Origin: Nitrospirales bacterium
GTDB lineage: Bacteria > Nitrospirota > Nitrospiria > Nitrospirales > UBA8639
Length of the DNA: 43,087 bases
Direction of reading: 5' to 3'
NCBI GenBank assembly: GCA_022825885.1
Contig: JAJDVY010000047.1
Location: 1 to 43,087 of the forward strand
Of this stretch, positions 16,127 to 23,725 are shown one piece after another. The position numbers were made by a program, and so were the translations under genes. Each line of letters opens with the position of its first letter. Position 1 is the stretch's first letter. The notes under the pieces were generated by a model, which was not told the origin of the DNA, searched no databases, and saw only the letters and a program-made list of their open reading frames with translations.

Positions 16127-16968
16127 TGCCGGAGCCGCATCGTCTCTCCATTCCCCGTGACCTGCAGCGCAAAACAGCGAACCTGCGCGATTTCTTTCAG
16201 CGGCTTGATGGCGTCCTGGTCGCATTTTCCGGCGGCGTCGACAGCGCACTCGTGCTCAAAATCGCCACGGAGGTATTGGGCCCCAGGGCGATCGCCGTCA
16301 CCGCGGCGTCACCAACCCTGCCGCGCGAAGAGTTGGAAGACGTCCGGCAACTGAGTCGGGAAATCGGGACGCGGTTGATCGTGGCCTCGACCAATCAATT
16401 GGACAGCGAGGCGTTCGCACGGAACGACGCGACGCGCTGCTATCATTGCAAAACCGATCTGTACCGGCTCCTGGCTCCCATCCAACGGGACACGGGCATT
16501 GCCACGGTCGTCGATGGGGCCCACGTGGACGACCTGGGCGATGACCGGCCGGGGATGCGAGCGGCCCGGGAGTTCGGCGTTCGCAGCCCGCTGATCGAAA
16601 CCGGATTCGGGAAGACCGACGTGCGCACCCTGGCCAAAGCCCTGGGCCTGTCCAACTGGGACAAACCCGCGGCCGCGTGCCTCTCCTCCCGGATTCCGCG
16701 AGGGATACACATTACCGAAGAGAAATTACAACGTGTAGAGGAAGCCGAGCGCGTGCTGAAGAAGGAAGGGTTCCGGCACGTGCGCGTCCGCGCTCATGAA
16801 GACATCGCGCGCATCGAGGTCGACCCGACGGAACTCCCCGAGTTTCTCGATCCCATCCGCCGTGACCGCATCACCCAAAGCCTGCAAGCCCTGGGGTTTC
16901 GATTCGTCACGTTGGACCTGGAAGGCTACCGCTTGGGTGGAGGCGTGAGGTATTCCGTCAAACAATAA
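16126..16968 (+). CDS. larE: ATP-dependent sulfur transferase LarE-like (PP-loop)
   Basis: A 280-residue N-type ATP pyrophosphatase. The PP-loop SGGVDS is at residues 35-40, RCYHCKTDLY gives C105 and C108, and PAAACLSSRIPRG gives C185 at the place of the sacrificial cysteine of LarE (C176 in Lactobacillus). LarE adds sulfur to the nickel-pincer nucleotide cofactor of lactate racemase. LarB and LarC are absent from the window, so it may serve another nickel-pincer enzyme or have a different sulfur-transfer substrate. It is coupled to rlmN by a 1-bp overlap. A 34-bp piece of its 3' end (16919-16952) is duplicated at 17486-17519. Confidence 0.88.
   Translation: MPEPHRLSIPRDLQRKTANLRDFFQRLDGVLVAFSGGVDSALVLKIATEVLGPRAIAVTAASPTLPREELEDVRQLSREIGTRLIVASTNQLDSEAFARNDATRCYHCKTDLYRLLAPIQRDTGIATVVDGAHVDDLGDDRPGMRAAREFGVRSPLIETGFGKTDVRTLAKALGLSNWDKPAAACLSSRIPRGIHITEEKLQRVEEAERVLKKEGFRHVRVRAHEDIARIEVDPTELPEFLDPIRRDRITQSLQALGFRFVTLDLEGYRLGGGVRYSVKQ
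16919..16952 (+). repeat. Left copy of a 34-bp direct repeat in the larE 3' end
   Basis: Thirty-three of 34 bases match 17486-17519 (C versus T at position 12 of the repeat). It codes for the last conserved residues of LarE. Confidence 0.85.
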
Positions 16969-17011
16969 CGTTTGTCTTGCATCGGCGACGCATGATGAGT
17001 ATTCTGTCCGT

Positions 17012-17257
17012 ATGGCGATGATGCTCTCCAAAACCTACGAAGCCCTAAAGGCGGCAGGGGCGCCAGACGACACGGCGCGCGAGGCAGCCGAAGAGATTGC
17101 GGGTCAACAGCGCGAGACCACGGACCTGCGCACGGAAATGCGAACCGGGTTTGCAGATGTTCGTGGCGAACTTAAGCTCGTGAAGTGGATGCTCGGAGTC
17201 AACTTGGCGTTCTCTTTGGCGATCCTGGCAACGATGTTACGCCTGCTGACAACCTGA
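17012..17257 (+). CDS. Small coiled-coil protein with C-terminal membrane anchor
   Basis: An 81-residue protein with an N-terminal acidic/basic helix (TAREAAEEIAGQQRETTDLR...), a coiled-coil-like stretch and one hydrophobic segment at the C-terminus (about residues 59-80, WMLGVNLAFSLAILATMLRL). The layout matches the DUF1640/CCDC90-like family of small tail-anchored coiled-coil proteins, whose function is unknown in bacteria. It lies in the 533 bp between the two copies of the larE-derived repeat and may be a recently acquired or mobile gene. Confidence 0.7.
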   Translation: MAMMLSKTYEALKAAGAPDDTAREAAEEIAGQQRETTDLRTEMRTGFADVRGELKLVKWMLGVNLAFSLAILATMLRLLTT

Positions 17258-17599
17258 TCATCATAGTAGTCACTTGCCCCCCGTTATCCTTTGGGCTGGC
17301 GGCCAAGCTTTCCTCATCAGAGTCGCATGCCTGCGACGGGCCTCAATCAGGGAACGGGCCAAATCCAACTCAGGCTTAAGCTCATCAAAGGCCTTCCGAT
17401 AAAATGTGATTTTTTCTGCAAAAACCGTCAGGGTTGCAGTACCAGAAACACATCAATACACCGAGCCATATCGGTGGAACACACTTGGAAGGCTACTGCT
17501 TGGGTGGAGGCGTGAGGTAACTGGGATTGCCACCAGTTGGTCGTACCGAAAGAACGCAAACTTGGCAGATAAATCCCCTATAGGCGGACAGTGAGGACA
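17258..17599. other. Intergenic region with the second larE-derived repeat
   Basis: No convincing gene is seen. The sequence is less GC-rich than its left neighbour. It carries the right 34-bp repeat at 17486-17519, then the leader of the Abi-alpha-like gene (GTGAGG at about 17591). Confidence 0.5.
17486..17519 (+). repeat. Right copy of the 34-bp direct repeat
   Basis: Matches 16919-16952 with one mismatch. Here it is not part of a larE reading frame; the frame stops shortly after. Confidence 0.85.
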
Positions 17600-18388
17600 A
17601 TGGTTATGGAGCAGAACGACAATCAATACATCACCATGGGCATTGAGGCTTCGAAGGCTGTACAAGAGCTTGCCAAAACCACAGGCCAGGGATTGGGTAT
17701 TATGCAGAAGTCCGGCAAGTTTGTATCCCGGTTCGTAGGTGGTCCTTTGGAGCAAGCATTCGGTATCATAGAGGACAAATTGAAATACCATCGATGGGAA
17801 AGACAGGTTAGATATATGGATCGTGCGAATGCTTTCATGGCCGAGCGTGGTTCTCAAATGCAATTCAGACCGGTTCCTTTGAACGTCGCAATTCCGATTT
17901 TTGAAGCAGCATCGTTGGAAGAGGACGATGATCTTCAGGACCTCTGGGCCAGACTGCTGATAAACGCAGCCGACGCCGAGAGTGGCATTGAGGTAAAACG
18001 AGGATTGGTAAGCATTCTCCAGGATTTCAGTCAGATGGAAGCGCGTCTATTGCAGGCAATACATGATGCCCCGCCAATGCAGAGTAACGTTTCGACCAAA
18101 GAGGTACCCGGCCCACTTGACGTGGATGGGCGAATGATAGCGCGGCCCATGAACGGTGACGTTCCAACCAAAGGGTTGCCAAACGAATATCTCGAACCGG
18201 GAGAAGAGGAAGAAGATCCAGGCTTGCCGCCAGAACCAGTCCAGATCGGCTTATGGAATTTGATGAGACTTGGATGCATTGAATCCGCCGGCACTTGGGA
18301 TAATTTGGTAGGAATTAAAAGAGTCAAGATCACTGCACTCGGCAAAGCACTCATCAAAGCGTGCTCGGCATCACCGGAAAAAGGTTAA
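17600..18388 (+). CDS. Abi-alpha (DUF4393) family abortive-infection protein
   Basis: About 262 residues. The middle has the DUF4393 pattern: KYHRWERQVRYMDRANAFM, then RPVPLNVAIPIFEAASLEED, then DLQDLWARLLINAAD, where a conserved LQ.LWA.LL.NA motif gives the family its Abi-alpha name. The C-terminal part includes IGLWNLMRLGCIES, a small helical domain. Such proteins occur in defence islands and are proposed abortive-infection effectors, but their mechanism is not settled. Starts at GTG 17591, ATG 17600 and ATG 17606 are all possible. It converges on the methyltransferase gene and is AT-richer than the core genes around it. Confidence 0.82.
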   Translation: MVMEQNDNQYITMGIEASKAVQELAKTTGQGLGIMQKSGKFVSRFVGGPLEQAFGIIEDKLKYHRWERQVRYMDRANAFMAERGSQMQFRPVPLNVAIPIFEAASLEEDDDLQDLWARLLINAADAESGIEVKRGLVSILQDFSQMEARLLQAIHDAPPMQSNVSTKEVPGPLDVDGRMIARPMNGDVPTKGLPNEYLEPGEEEEDPGLPPEPVQIGLWNLMRLGCIESAGTWDNLVGIKRVKITALGKALIKACSASPEKG

Positions 18389-18548
18389 AGCAGACTTAAC
18401 AAATTTCCTATGTTGCTGCCATCACCGTCTTTGTGGTCGCATCATATGTTCAAATTATTGGACATCCTCATAGTCAATGGATGTTTCCACTCTTGGCAGG
18501 GACCATTATTTCCATGCGTATCATTATGGTGATGCGTTCACTCCCATG

Positions 18549-19790
18549 TTACCTCCAACGCGCCCTTACATCGAACTCGATCAACTCTTTCTTCGAGTTC
18601 CGTTTCCTCAGGGGGACACATTCCACATTGGAAAATCCGAGTTGGGATAACATCTCCGCATACACCTGCTCGACAGGAACGAGAACGTCATAGAACGTGG
18701 AGTTGCCGACAATATAGTGAAGCTTTGCGCCATTGCTTAATACACCGATTAGGGATTGAAAATGGCTCCACATATCATCGAAATATTTCAACACGTAATT
18801 TGCTAAAAGTTGACCATTCTTGTTCTCGTTATCTCCGATTATCCTTGCTGTTTTTTGTAGAAGCTTTGATTTGAAGCTGTCTGAAGGGTGCCTCCAGTTA
18901 TTTAATCTGCTGGTAGCCACGCCCCATGTTCCGCCAATCGCTTCCCAGTCCATTTCGCCCGCATCACGGCCATTCGTGATATATCCAAGCCAGTACATGT
19001 AGGGGCGAAGTTCACGAATGTATGACATTCGGTTCACATACGGCGGAGAGGTAATGACGCAATCAACCAACCCGATATCTTCCTTTAAAAGCCGACGGGC
19101 ATCAGCGAGTACGACCTTTACCCGACCCGTCGGGTTCTGCCCTGCCCCATCAAGAATGATGTCCAGATATCTGAGAAATACTCGTTTTAAGTCAGTATCG
19201 AAATCAAAAGTGGTTTGGGAATTTGATTTAAAAGACATTGATTGGTGATTAAAAGCGGCATTGGAAAGATCAAGCATCGTCCGACAAAACGCAATCAAGA
19301 GCAAAGAACGGCGCTTATTGTTATAGCTGAATCTGGCATCTATGGCTCCCTTTAATGAACAAAGAAAATCTCGATCGATGGCGCTCCACCACCGCTCAAT
19401 ATTGTGCATATGCGGAGCTTGAATTTTGGGCACTCTTTCATAGCGAATGTCTTCGCATATCGCAAGACCGACCTGCCTCAGATCAGCAATCAACCGTGAA
19501 GAATAAAAGTCGATTTTGGCACGACTGAACCAAACCAAAAAAGGATTGATGTCTGTCGTGACCCCAGTTTGGCCACGGTAAGCCGCACAAAGAGCCGTCG
19601 TACCGGTTCCGCAGAAAGGATCGAGAACGTTGATCTCGGAGAGATCATCGTAAGTAGCAAGAATTTCGTTTACGATCTTGAGCGAATATGCAGGGGTTAG
19701 ACGAAGCCAGCCGTAACGTCCGGATTTGGCGTTATGCGTCTGTGTGTAGTCCGCTCTTCGCGTCAGCGATTTTCGAAGTGTCTCGGTCAT
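18549..19790 (-). CDS. Type II DNA methyltransferase (N6A or N4C)
   Basis: A 413-residue DNA amino-methyltransferase. Motif I, INVLDPFCGTGTTALCA, at about residues 53-69, binds SAM, and motif IV, VITSPPYVNRMSYIRELRPY, at about residue 248, is the catalytic TSPPY form. This motif order (I before IV) and the Thr-Ser-Pro-Pro-Tyr form fit cytosine-N4 or adenine-N6 enzymes; TSPPY slightly favours N4-cytosine. The first residues carry YGWLRLTPAYS, a SAM motif X-like segment. The specificity domain is not recognisable by eye. It starts 3 bp after the stop of the upstream gene (19794-20441), which is probably the cognate endonuclease. Confidence 0.88.
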   Translation of the reverse strand: MTETLRKSLTRRADYTQTHNAKSGRYGWLRLTPAYSLKIVNEILATYDDLSEINVLDPFCGTGTTALCAAYRGQTGVTTDINPFLVWFSRAKIDFYSSRLIADLRQVGLAICEDIRYERVPKIQAPHMHNIERWWSAIDRDFLCSLKGAIDARFSYNNKRRSLLLIAFCRTMLDLSNAAFNHQSMSFKSNSQTTFDFDTDLKRVFLRYLDIILDGAGQNPTGRVKVVLADARRLLKEDIGLVDCVITSPPYVNRMSYIRELRPYMYWLGYITNGRDAGEMDWEAIGGTWGVATSRLNNWRHPSDSFKSKLLQKTARIIGDNENKNGQLLANYVLKYFDDMWSHFQSLIGVLSNGAKLHYIVGNSTFYDVLVPVEQVYAEMLSQLGFSNVECVPLRKRNSKKELIEFDVRARWR

Positions 19791-19793
19791 TAA

Positions 19794-20441
19794 CTAGGGT
19801 TTCAAAAGCTTTCTGAGTACGGAATCGACTTCGTTCTTCAAAATCTCTTGATTGCGGCTAAAAAACGCCGCCAAGTCATAGCCAACGACATCTTCTAGGA
19901 AGTCGTAGGTCGATAACAAGGGCTCTGATGTCCCGGTCACGCCGGTGATGACGGCCCATTTCTCCGCCCGGTAGTGTAGTAAAATATCTGAATCGATCTG
20001 TATCAGACTTGCCGAATCCTTCATCCATTGACGAAATTTCCTGAGAGCAACCTTGTCTTTGATTTTGTCCAAGGGCACTCTCCCATCCAGATGCAGTTTT
20101 CTAACCCTACCATCAGCCGTGTGTGCTTCGTACGACCAGCTAGAGTCCTCCACAGAAAGGCCAAGACAGTCTTGCAAGATGGTACGGAACAGCTTCTCAC
20201 AGCCAATTCCAATCTGTCTATACACACTCGTCATACCACCAGCTACCTTATGGGCAGTGTACATCAGCGGGTTATCGAGACCAAACCAGCAGTAGAATGG
20301 GTCGCTCTGATAAAGGCTTTGGAATTTTTTCAAAGACAAACCTCCGCCTTTGCTCCCTTGACCGAACTCCGGTTTATATTCAGCAGATACTCGAATGGGG
20401 TCGAGCACTATCTTCAAGTATTTTTTGTCATTTTTAGACAA
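19794..20441 (-). CDS. Probable type II restriction endonuclease, family not recognised
   Basis: A 215-residue protein with no family I can name, placed immediately upstream of a DNA methyltransferase gene on the same strand (3-bp gap), which is the standard arrangement for the restriction partner. Segments like LIQIDSDILLHYRAEKWAVITG could hold a nuclease acidic/Lys core, but a clean PD-(D/E)XK motif is not visible. The start is TTG at 20439-20441, preceded by AGGAG at six bases, and an ATG nearby (20431) is out of frame. Alternatives are a specificity or control protein. AT-rich codon use matches the methyltransferase and not the atp genes next door. Confidence 0.6.
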   Translation of the reverse strand: MSKNDKKYLKIVLDPIRVSAEYKPEFGQGSKGGGLSLKKFQSLYQSDPFYCWFGLDNPLMYTAHKVAGGMTSVYRQIGIGCEKLFRTILQDCLGLSVEDSSWSYEAHTADGRVRKLHLDGRVPLDKIKDKVALRKFRQWMKDSASLIQIDSDILLHYRAEKWAVITGVTGTSEPLLSTYDFLEDVVGYDLAAFFSRNQEILKNEVDSVLRKLLKP

Positions 20442-20648
20442 GGATAGCTCCTATCACCGCATCCCGCTTTGGTGAGTTGAGATAGGCCGTAGAAATTGGA
20501 ATGCATGTTGTTTATGAAATTTGCACTCCTTGAGCCCCTGAGGAGAAGGGAAGGACGATGCAGATGTTATGGGGAAGCCAGTTTTCACAGCCACTCTACG
20601 CCAAGAGGGGCAACTGAAACCAGAGACTGCTCAACTGACTATTGAGGG
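20442..20648. other. Intergenic region between the restriction and atp genes
   Basis: No confident gene is seen. A 46-codon open frame begins at 20571 but runs antisense into atpF and is not convincing. This is a plausible right boundary of the restriction insert. Confidence 0.4.
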
Positions 20649-21158
20649 TTACTTCCGGGATTCGCCGGCGGCGACGGCTTGGACGGCTTCTTGGGCGAGA
20701 CGGCGGTGATCGTCGTCCGACAGGCTCCGCGCCAGGACCCGTTCCGCCACCGTCAACGCCAGGTCCGCGGCTTCGTTGCGAATGTCTTGCAGGGCTTTGC
20801 GTCGCTCCCGTTCGATTTCCTGTGCCGTTTCAGCCCGGATCCGCTCCGAATCGGCGCGCAGCCGCTGCTCGTTCTCTTCGAGCAGCCGTTGAGCCTTGAC
20901 TTTGGCTTCCGCCACGATCGCCTCGGCTTCCTGCGCCGCGCCGCTCAGTTTCGCTTCATAGTCGGCGAGGCGTTGCTCGGCCGTCACCCGGTTTTGTTCC
21001 GCTTGCTCGATACTGTCGCGGATCTTGCGTTCACGCGTTTCCAGGGCCTCCATGATCGGCGGGAATGCAAATTTGTACAGGACCCAGAGCAGGATGCCGA
21101 ATGAAATGAGTTCCCAAAAAATCAGGGACGAAAAGAAATGCACGTCAAATTGAGGCAT
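20649..21158 (-). CDS. atpF: ATP synthase F0 subunit b
   Basis: A 169-residue subunit b. An N-terminal membrane helix (SSLIFWELISFGILLWVLYKF) is followed by a long, highly charged coiled coil (RERKIRDSIEQAEQNRVTAEQ ...) that makes the peripheral stalk. The family end, ADLALTVAERVLARSLSDDDH, is the delta-contact region. It is the last gene of the group atpI-B-E-F. In most operons atpH or atpA would follow; here the restriction cassette lies downstream, so the F1 genes must be elsewhere. Confidence 0.93.
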   Translation of the reverse strand: MPQFDVHFFSSLIFWELISFGILLWVLYKFAFPPIMEALETRERKIRDSIEQAEQNRVTAEQRLADYEAKLSGAAQEAEAIVAEAKVKAQRLLEENEQRLRADSERIRAETAQEIERERRKALQDIRNEAADLALTVAERVLARSLSDDDHRRLAQEAVQAVAAGESRK

Positions 21159-21170
21159 GGCGTGCGCGTC

Positions 21171-21401
21171 CTATTTCCGCAGACCCATAATGATGAACGC
21201 GATCACCAGCCCGTAGAGGGCGATCGCTTCCACCAACGCAAACCCGATCCACATGTACTTGCCGACCCGGCCTTCGGCCTCCGGTTGACGGGCAACGGCC
21301 TCGATCATTTTTCCGAAAATATACCCGATGCCCACCCCGGCGCCGGCAAATCCCGCCGCCGCAAGCCCCATGCCCAGTAATGCTGACGCTGCAGAATCCA
21401 T
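21171..21401 (-). CDS. atpE: ATP synthase F0 subunit c
   Basis: A 76-residue two-helix c-ring subunit. Helix 1 (LGMGLAAAGFAGAGVGIGYIFG) and helix 2 (WIGFALVEAIALYGLVIAFIIMG) are joined by the polar loop ARQPEAEGR. The ion-binding carboxylate is E58 in VEAIA. The helix-1 Gln and the ES/T pair that mark sodium-coupled c subunits are absent, so proton coupling is expected. It lies 12 bp upstream of atpF on the same strand. Confidence 0.95.
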   Translation of the reverse strand: MDSAASALLGMGLAAAGFAGAGVGIGYIFGKMIEAVARQPEAEGRVGKYMWIGFALVEAIALYGLVIAFIIMGLRK

Positions 21402-21461
21402 GATGTGTTGTTCTCCCTCGTAAAGTCGTTAATAACGGTATGGCAAACAGATGGTTCGGTG

Positions 21462-22187
21462 TTAATGGAGATGAAAGGCATCTCCCATATAGACACACGT
21501 CAAAATCGTAAAGATATAGGCTTGAATAAAGGCGATCCCGACTTCCAATCCGTAGAGGGCCACCGTAAAGGAAAACGGCAGCCACCCGATCAACAACCCG
21601 CCGCTGATCGCCAAGCCGAAGAGAACCCCGAGAATCACGTGCCCCGCGGTCATGTTGGCGAACAAGCGAACGGACAAGGACACAGGCCTGGCCAATTGGC
21701 TGATGATTTCAATCGGGACCATGAGCGGCAGCAGCCAACCCGGCGTGCCCGACGGAACCAAAATCCCGAGGAACTTCATCCCGTGTATTTTGAGCCCGAC
21801 CAGGATGCTGAGTGCATACACGCCCAAGGCAAACACGCCCGTGACCACGAGTTGACTCGTGACCGTATAGGCACCGGGCATGAGCCCCAGCAGATTGCAG
21901 AACAAAATAAACAGGAACAGGGTGGCGATCAGGGGGAAAAACCGCATCCCCTCCGGACCCATCGTCTCGTGAATCATCCCGCGAATGAACTCCACCAGCA
22001 GTTCAGCGACGCTCTGCAATTTCGTGGGGACCAGGGAGCCGGATGAACGCGCTTTCGTGAGCAACAGGATGACCAGCCCCACCACCAGAAACATCATGAT
22101 GACGGCCTTGTTGATGGACACGTCCAAGCCGAACAGGGACAGGGGGAGAATCGTATGAAGCTCAAAAGGATGCAGTGGATCTTCCAA
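21462..22187 (-). CDS. atpB: ATP synthase F0 subunit a
   Basis: A 241-residue membrane subunit with five or six helices. The proton path Arg is in the helix IEIISQLARPVSLSVRLFANM (R in SVRLFANM) and the family end is AFIQAYIFTILTCVYMGDAF. The start is TTG at 22185-22187, with GAGG six bases upstream; no in-frame ATG fits. It lies between atpI/Z-like and atpE in the normal order. Confidence 0.94.
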   Translation of the reverse strand: MEDPLHPFELHTILPLSLFGLDVSINKAVIMMFLVVGLVILLLTKARSSGSLVPTKLQSVAELLVEFIRGMIHETMGPEGMRFFPLIATLFLFILFCNLLGLMPGAYTVTSQLVVTGVFALGVYALSILVGLKIHGMKFLGILVPSGTPGWLLPLMVPIEIISQLARPVSLSVRLFANMTAGHVILGVLFGLAISGGLLIGWLPFSFTVALYGLEVGIAFIQAYIFTILTCVYMGDAFHLH

Positions 22188-22247
22188 CGGAACCTCGTCT
22201 TCGTGTTCGAGAAAACGTTCAGGGGAAACGCTACGATTGATCTCAGC

Positions 22248-22271
22248 CCTTCGATACGCTCAGGACATGCG
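22248..22271. repeat. Degenerate 24-bp element at the atpI/Z-like 3' end
   Basis: CCTTCGATACGCTCAGGACA followed by TGCG matches the dispersed 24-bp element with several changes, and forms the last codons and stop of the overlapping gene. Confidence 0.65.
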
Positions 22272-22475
22272 TTGGGCAGTATGGTAGGCGTTTCGAATAC
22301 CGGCAATCAGCCCGAGGATCAGACCTCCGACCAAACACCACGGTTCAGTGGGCAACACGTAGGAGTCGATGCTCCACCCCAACCCTCCGCCGACCATCAG
22401 GGTCGCAAGCATATTCGTGCCGATCCGCACGGCTTGCCCCAACCCCGCAAACAATGGATCTGGTGACGAAGGCAT
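22260..22475 (-). CDS. AtpI/AtpZ-like F0F1-ATPase assembly protein
   Basis: A 71-residue protein with two hydrophobic helices (GTNMLATLMVGGGLGWSID and WCLVGGLILGLIAGIRNAY) separated by a short polar loop with PTEPW. This is the short AtpI/AtpZ (PF09527-like) form found at the head of atp operons, implicated in c-ring assembly or in magnesium/calcium uptake. Its final residues (QRMS) are encoded by a degenerate 24-bp repeat (22248-22271) that supplies the stop codon. It is the first gene of the F0 group. Confidence 0.82.
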   Translation of the reverse strand: MPSSPDPLFAGLGQAVRIGTNMLATLMVGGGLGWSIDSYVLPTEPWCLVGGLILGLIAGIRNAYHTAQRMS

Positions 22476-22796
22476 AGGCCCAGCCTCTCGAATCCGGGCA
22501 GGCTATTCAAACAAAATCCCAATTCGACTGTCAAGCCGTTGGTTTCGTGGGTCGTGTCTCAGATTGAAATCGTAAAAAGCATATTTTAGGATTCTTGCCT
22601 GAACGTTGACAGAAGAGTTGTTTTATTCCTTAGGGCCATGGGGAATCTCTATTGCCAAAAATGCGCTTTCTTTCAAGTCTCTCGCCCAATCGGCGAAAAG
22701 CCTCATTGACAACAGGAATTTGACGTGGTTCGATAGAGCAGATAGAATTTTTGGCCCATTTACCAGAAACCGTCATCTTTAACATCGTCATACGTC
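22476..22796. other. Intergenic region between divergent atp and DUF5678 genes
   Basis: No gene is seen. It should contain the atp promoter (minus) on the left; a good plus-strand promoter is at 22720-22748. Confidence 0.5.
22720..22748 (+). promoter_or_regulatory. Sigma70-type promoter for the DUF5678-retropepsin pair
   Basis: -35 TTGACG at 22720-22725, 17-bp spacer, -10 TAGAAT at 22743-22748. The expected start point near 22755 leaves a leader of about 42 bases before the ATG at 22797. Confidence 0.6.
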
Positions 22797-23033
22797 ATGC
22801 TGGACAAAGAATTTCAATATTACAAGGACCATCAAAAAGAATTAGTTCGGCAGTACGATGGTAAATTTCTGGTCATTGTTGATGAAGATGTGATGAGTGT
22901 CCACGACTCTGGGTTAGAGGCCTATGTCTCGGCCGAAGCGACGTATCCTCCTGGAACGTTCCTGATTCAGCAATGCTCTGCCGGTGAAGAGAGTTACACG
23001 CAGACCTATCATTCTCCGCGAGTCCTCTTTTAA
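22797..23033 (+). CDS. DUF5678 family small protein
   Basis: A 78-residue protein. The pattern LDKEFQYYKDHQKELVRQYDGKF, then a hydrophobic strand, ..HDSGLEAY.., then GTFLIQQCSAGEESYTQTYHS is the DUF5678 signature as I know it: a small domain with a conserved Lys/Tyr N-terminal helix and a beta core ending with FLIQ.C. Function unknown. It is followed 8 bp later by a retropepsin-like gene, a pairing that recurs in many genomes, so the two probably act together, for example as partner and protease. It has its own predicted promoter. Confidence 0.8.
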   Translation: MLDKEFQYYKDHQKELVRQYDGKFLVIVDEDVMSVHDSGLEAYVSAEATYPPGTFLIQQCSAGEESYTQTYHSPRVLF

Positions 23034-23041
23034 TAATCGCC

Positions 23042-23629
23042 TTGTCATCAAAATATCTCAATAAGGAAGTGCGGGCGTTTACCACTCGCAGCGAGGGCCT
23101 CGCGATTGAGTTGAGGAACGAGGTCTTGGTGTGCAGAGCGTTTGATCCAACTATTACGGAGGAGAGAGACGCACCCGAACATAGAAAATACGTTGGTTTG
23201 TGGGATACCGGAGCGACGGCAACGGGCATTACTCCTCGTATTGTCAAAGAGCTTGGTCTCACGCCAAGTGGAGTCGTCAACGTTTCTGGGGTTCATGGGT
23301 CTAAGGTCGTTCCCACGTACTATATCAACTTACTGCTCCCAAACAATGTTAGCATTTCTGGGATTCCAGCAACGGAAATTGAGAATATTGGGGCGGCCGA
23401 TGTTCTGATTGGGATGGATATTATTAGGTTTGGGGATTTCGCCATTTCCAATTTCAACAATACAACCGTTTTTAGTTTTCGAACTCCGTCAATTGAAACA
23501 ATCGATTTTGCAAATGAAATAAGGCAGATTACCTCTAAGCCCGGCCCCAAAACATCCGCTTCCGCAAGACAAGAACGAAACCGCAGGAAGCGCGAAAAAC
23601 AAAAAAAGAAGGGAAATTCGCAAGCCTGA
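23042..23629 (+). CDS. Retropepsin-like aspartic protease
   Basis: A 195-residue single-domain aspartic protease of clan AA. The catalytic motif is GLWDTGATATGIT (D55-T-G-A), flanked by the expected hydrophobic strands, and the second signature, ADVLIGMDIIRFGDFAIS (about residues 119-135), is the I-G-x-D segment that closes the retropepsin fold. As with retroviral proteases, it should act as a dimer. The basic C-terminal tail (ARQERNRRKREKQKKKGNS) could bind nucleic acid. Translation appears to start at TTG (23042), 8 bp after the DUF5678 stop, with no clear ribosome site, which suggests coupling. The target is unknown; the DUF5678 partner is a candidate substrate or inhibitor. Confidence 0.83.
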   Translation: MSSKYLNKEVRAFTTRSEGLAIELRNEVLVCRAFDPTITEERDAPEHRKYVGLWDTGATATGITPRIVKELGLTPSGVVNVSGVHGSKVVPTYYINLLLPNNVSISGIPATEIENIGAADVLIGMDIIRFGDFAISNFNNTTVFSFRTPSIETIDFANEIRQITSKPGPKTSASARQERNRRKREKQKKKGNSQA

Positions 23630-23725
23630 TCCTCACGCGGTCAACTCCCTTTACAATAACCGCCTTCTTTCCGCACAACCACCGCAACGGCTATACCGTG
23701 ATTGCACGCCCGGCCGGAATCGTTA

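Noticed and set aside
17258-17599. Hidden gene between the small membrane protein and Abi-alpha
   Set aside because: Frames there are short, lack ribosome sites, and run through the larE-derived repeat.
20571-20709. 46-codon plus-strand frame before the atp genes
   Set aside because: It runs antisense into atpF, has only a weak ribosome site and resembles nothing known to me.
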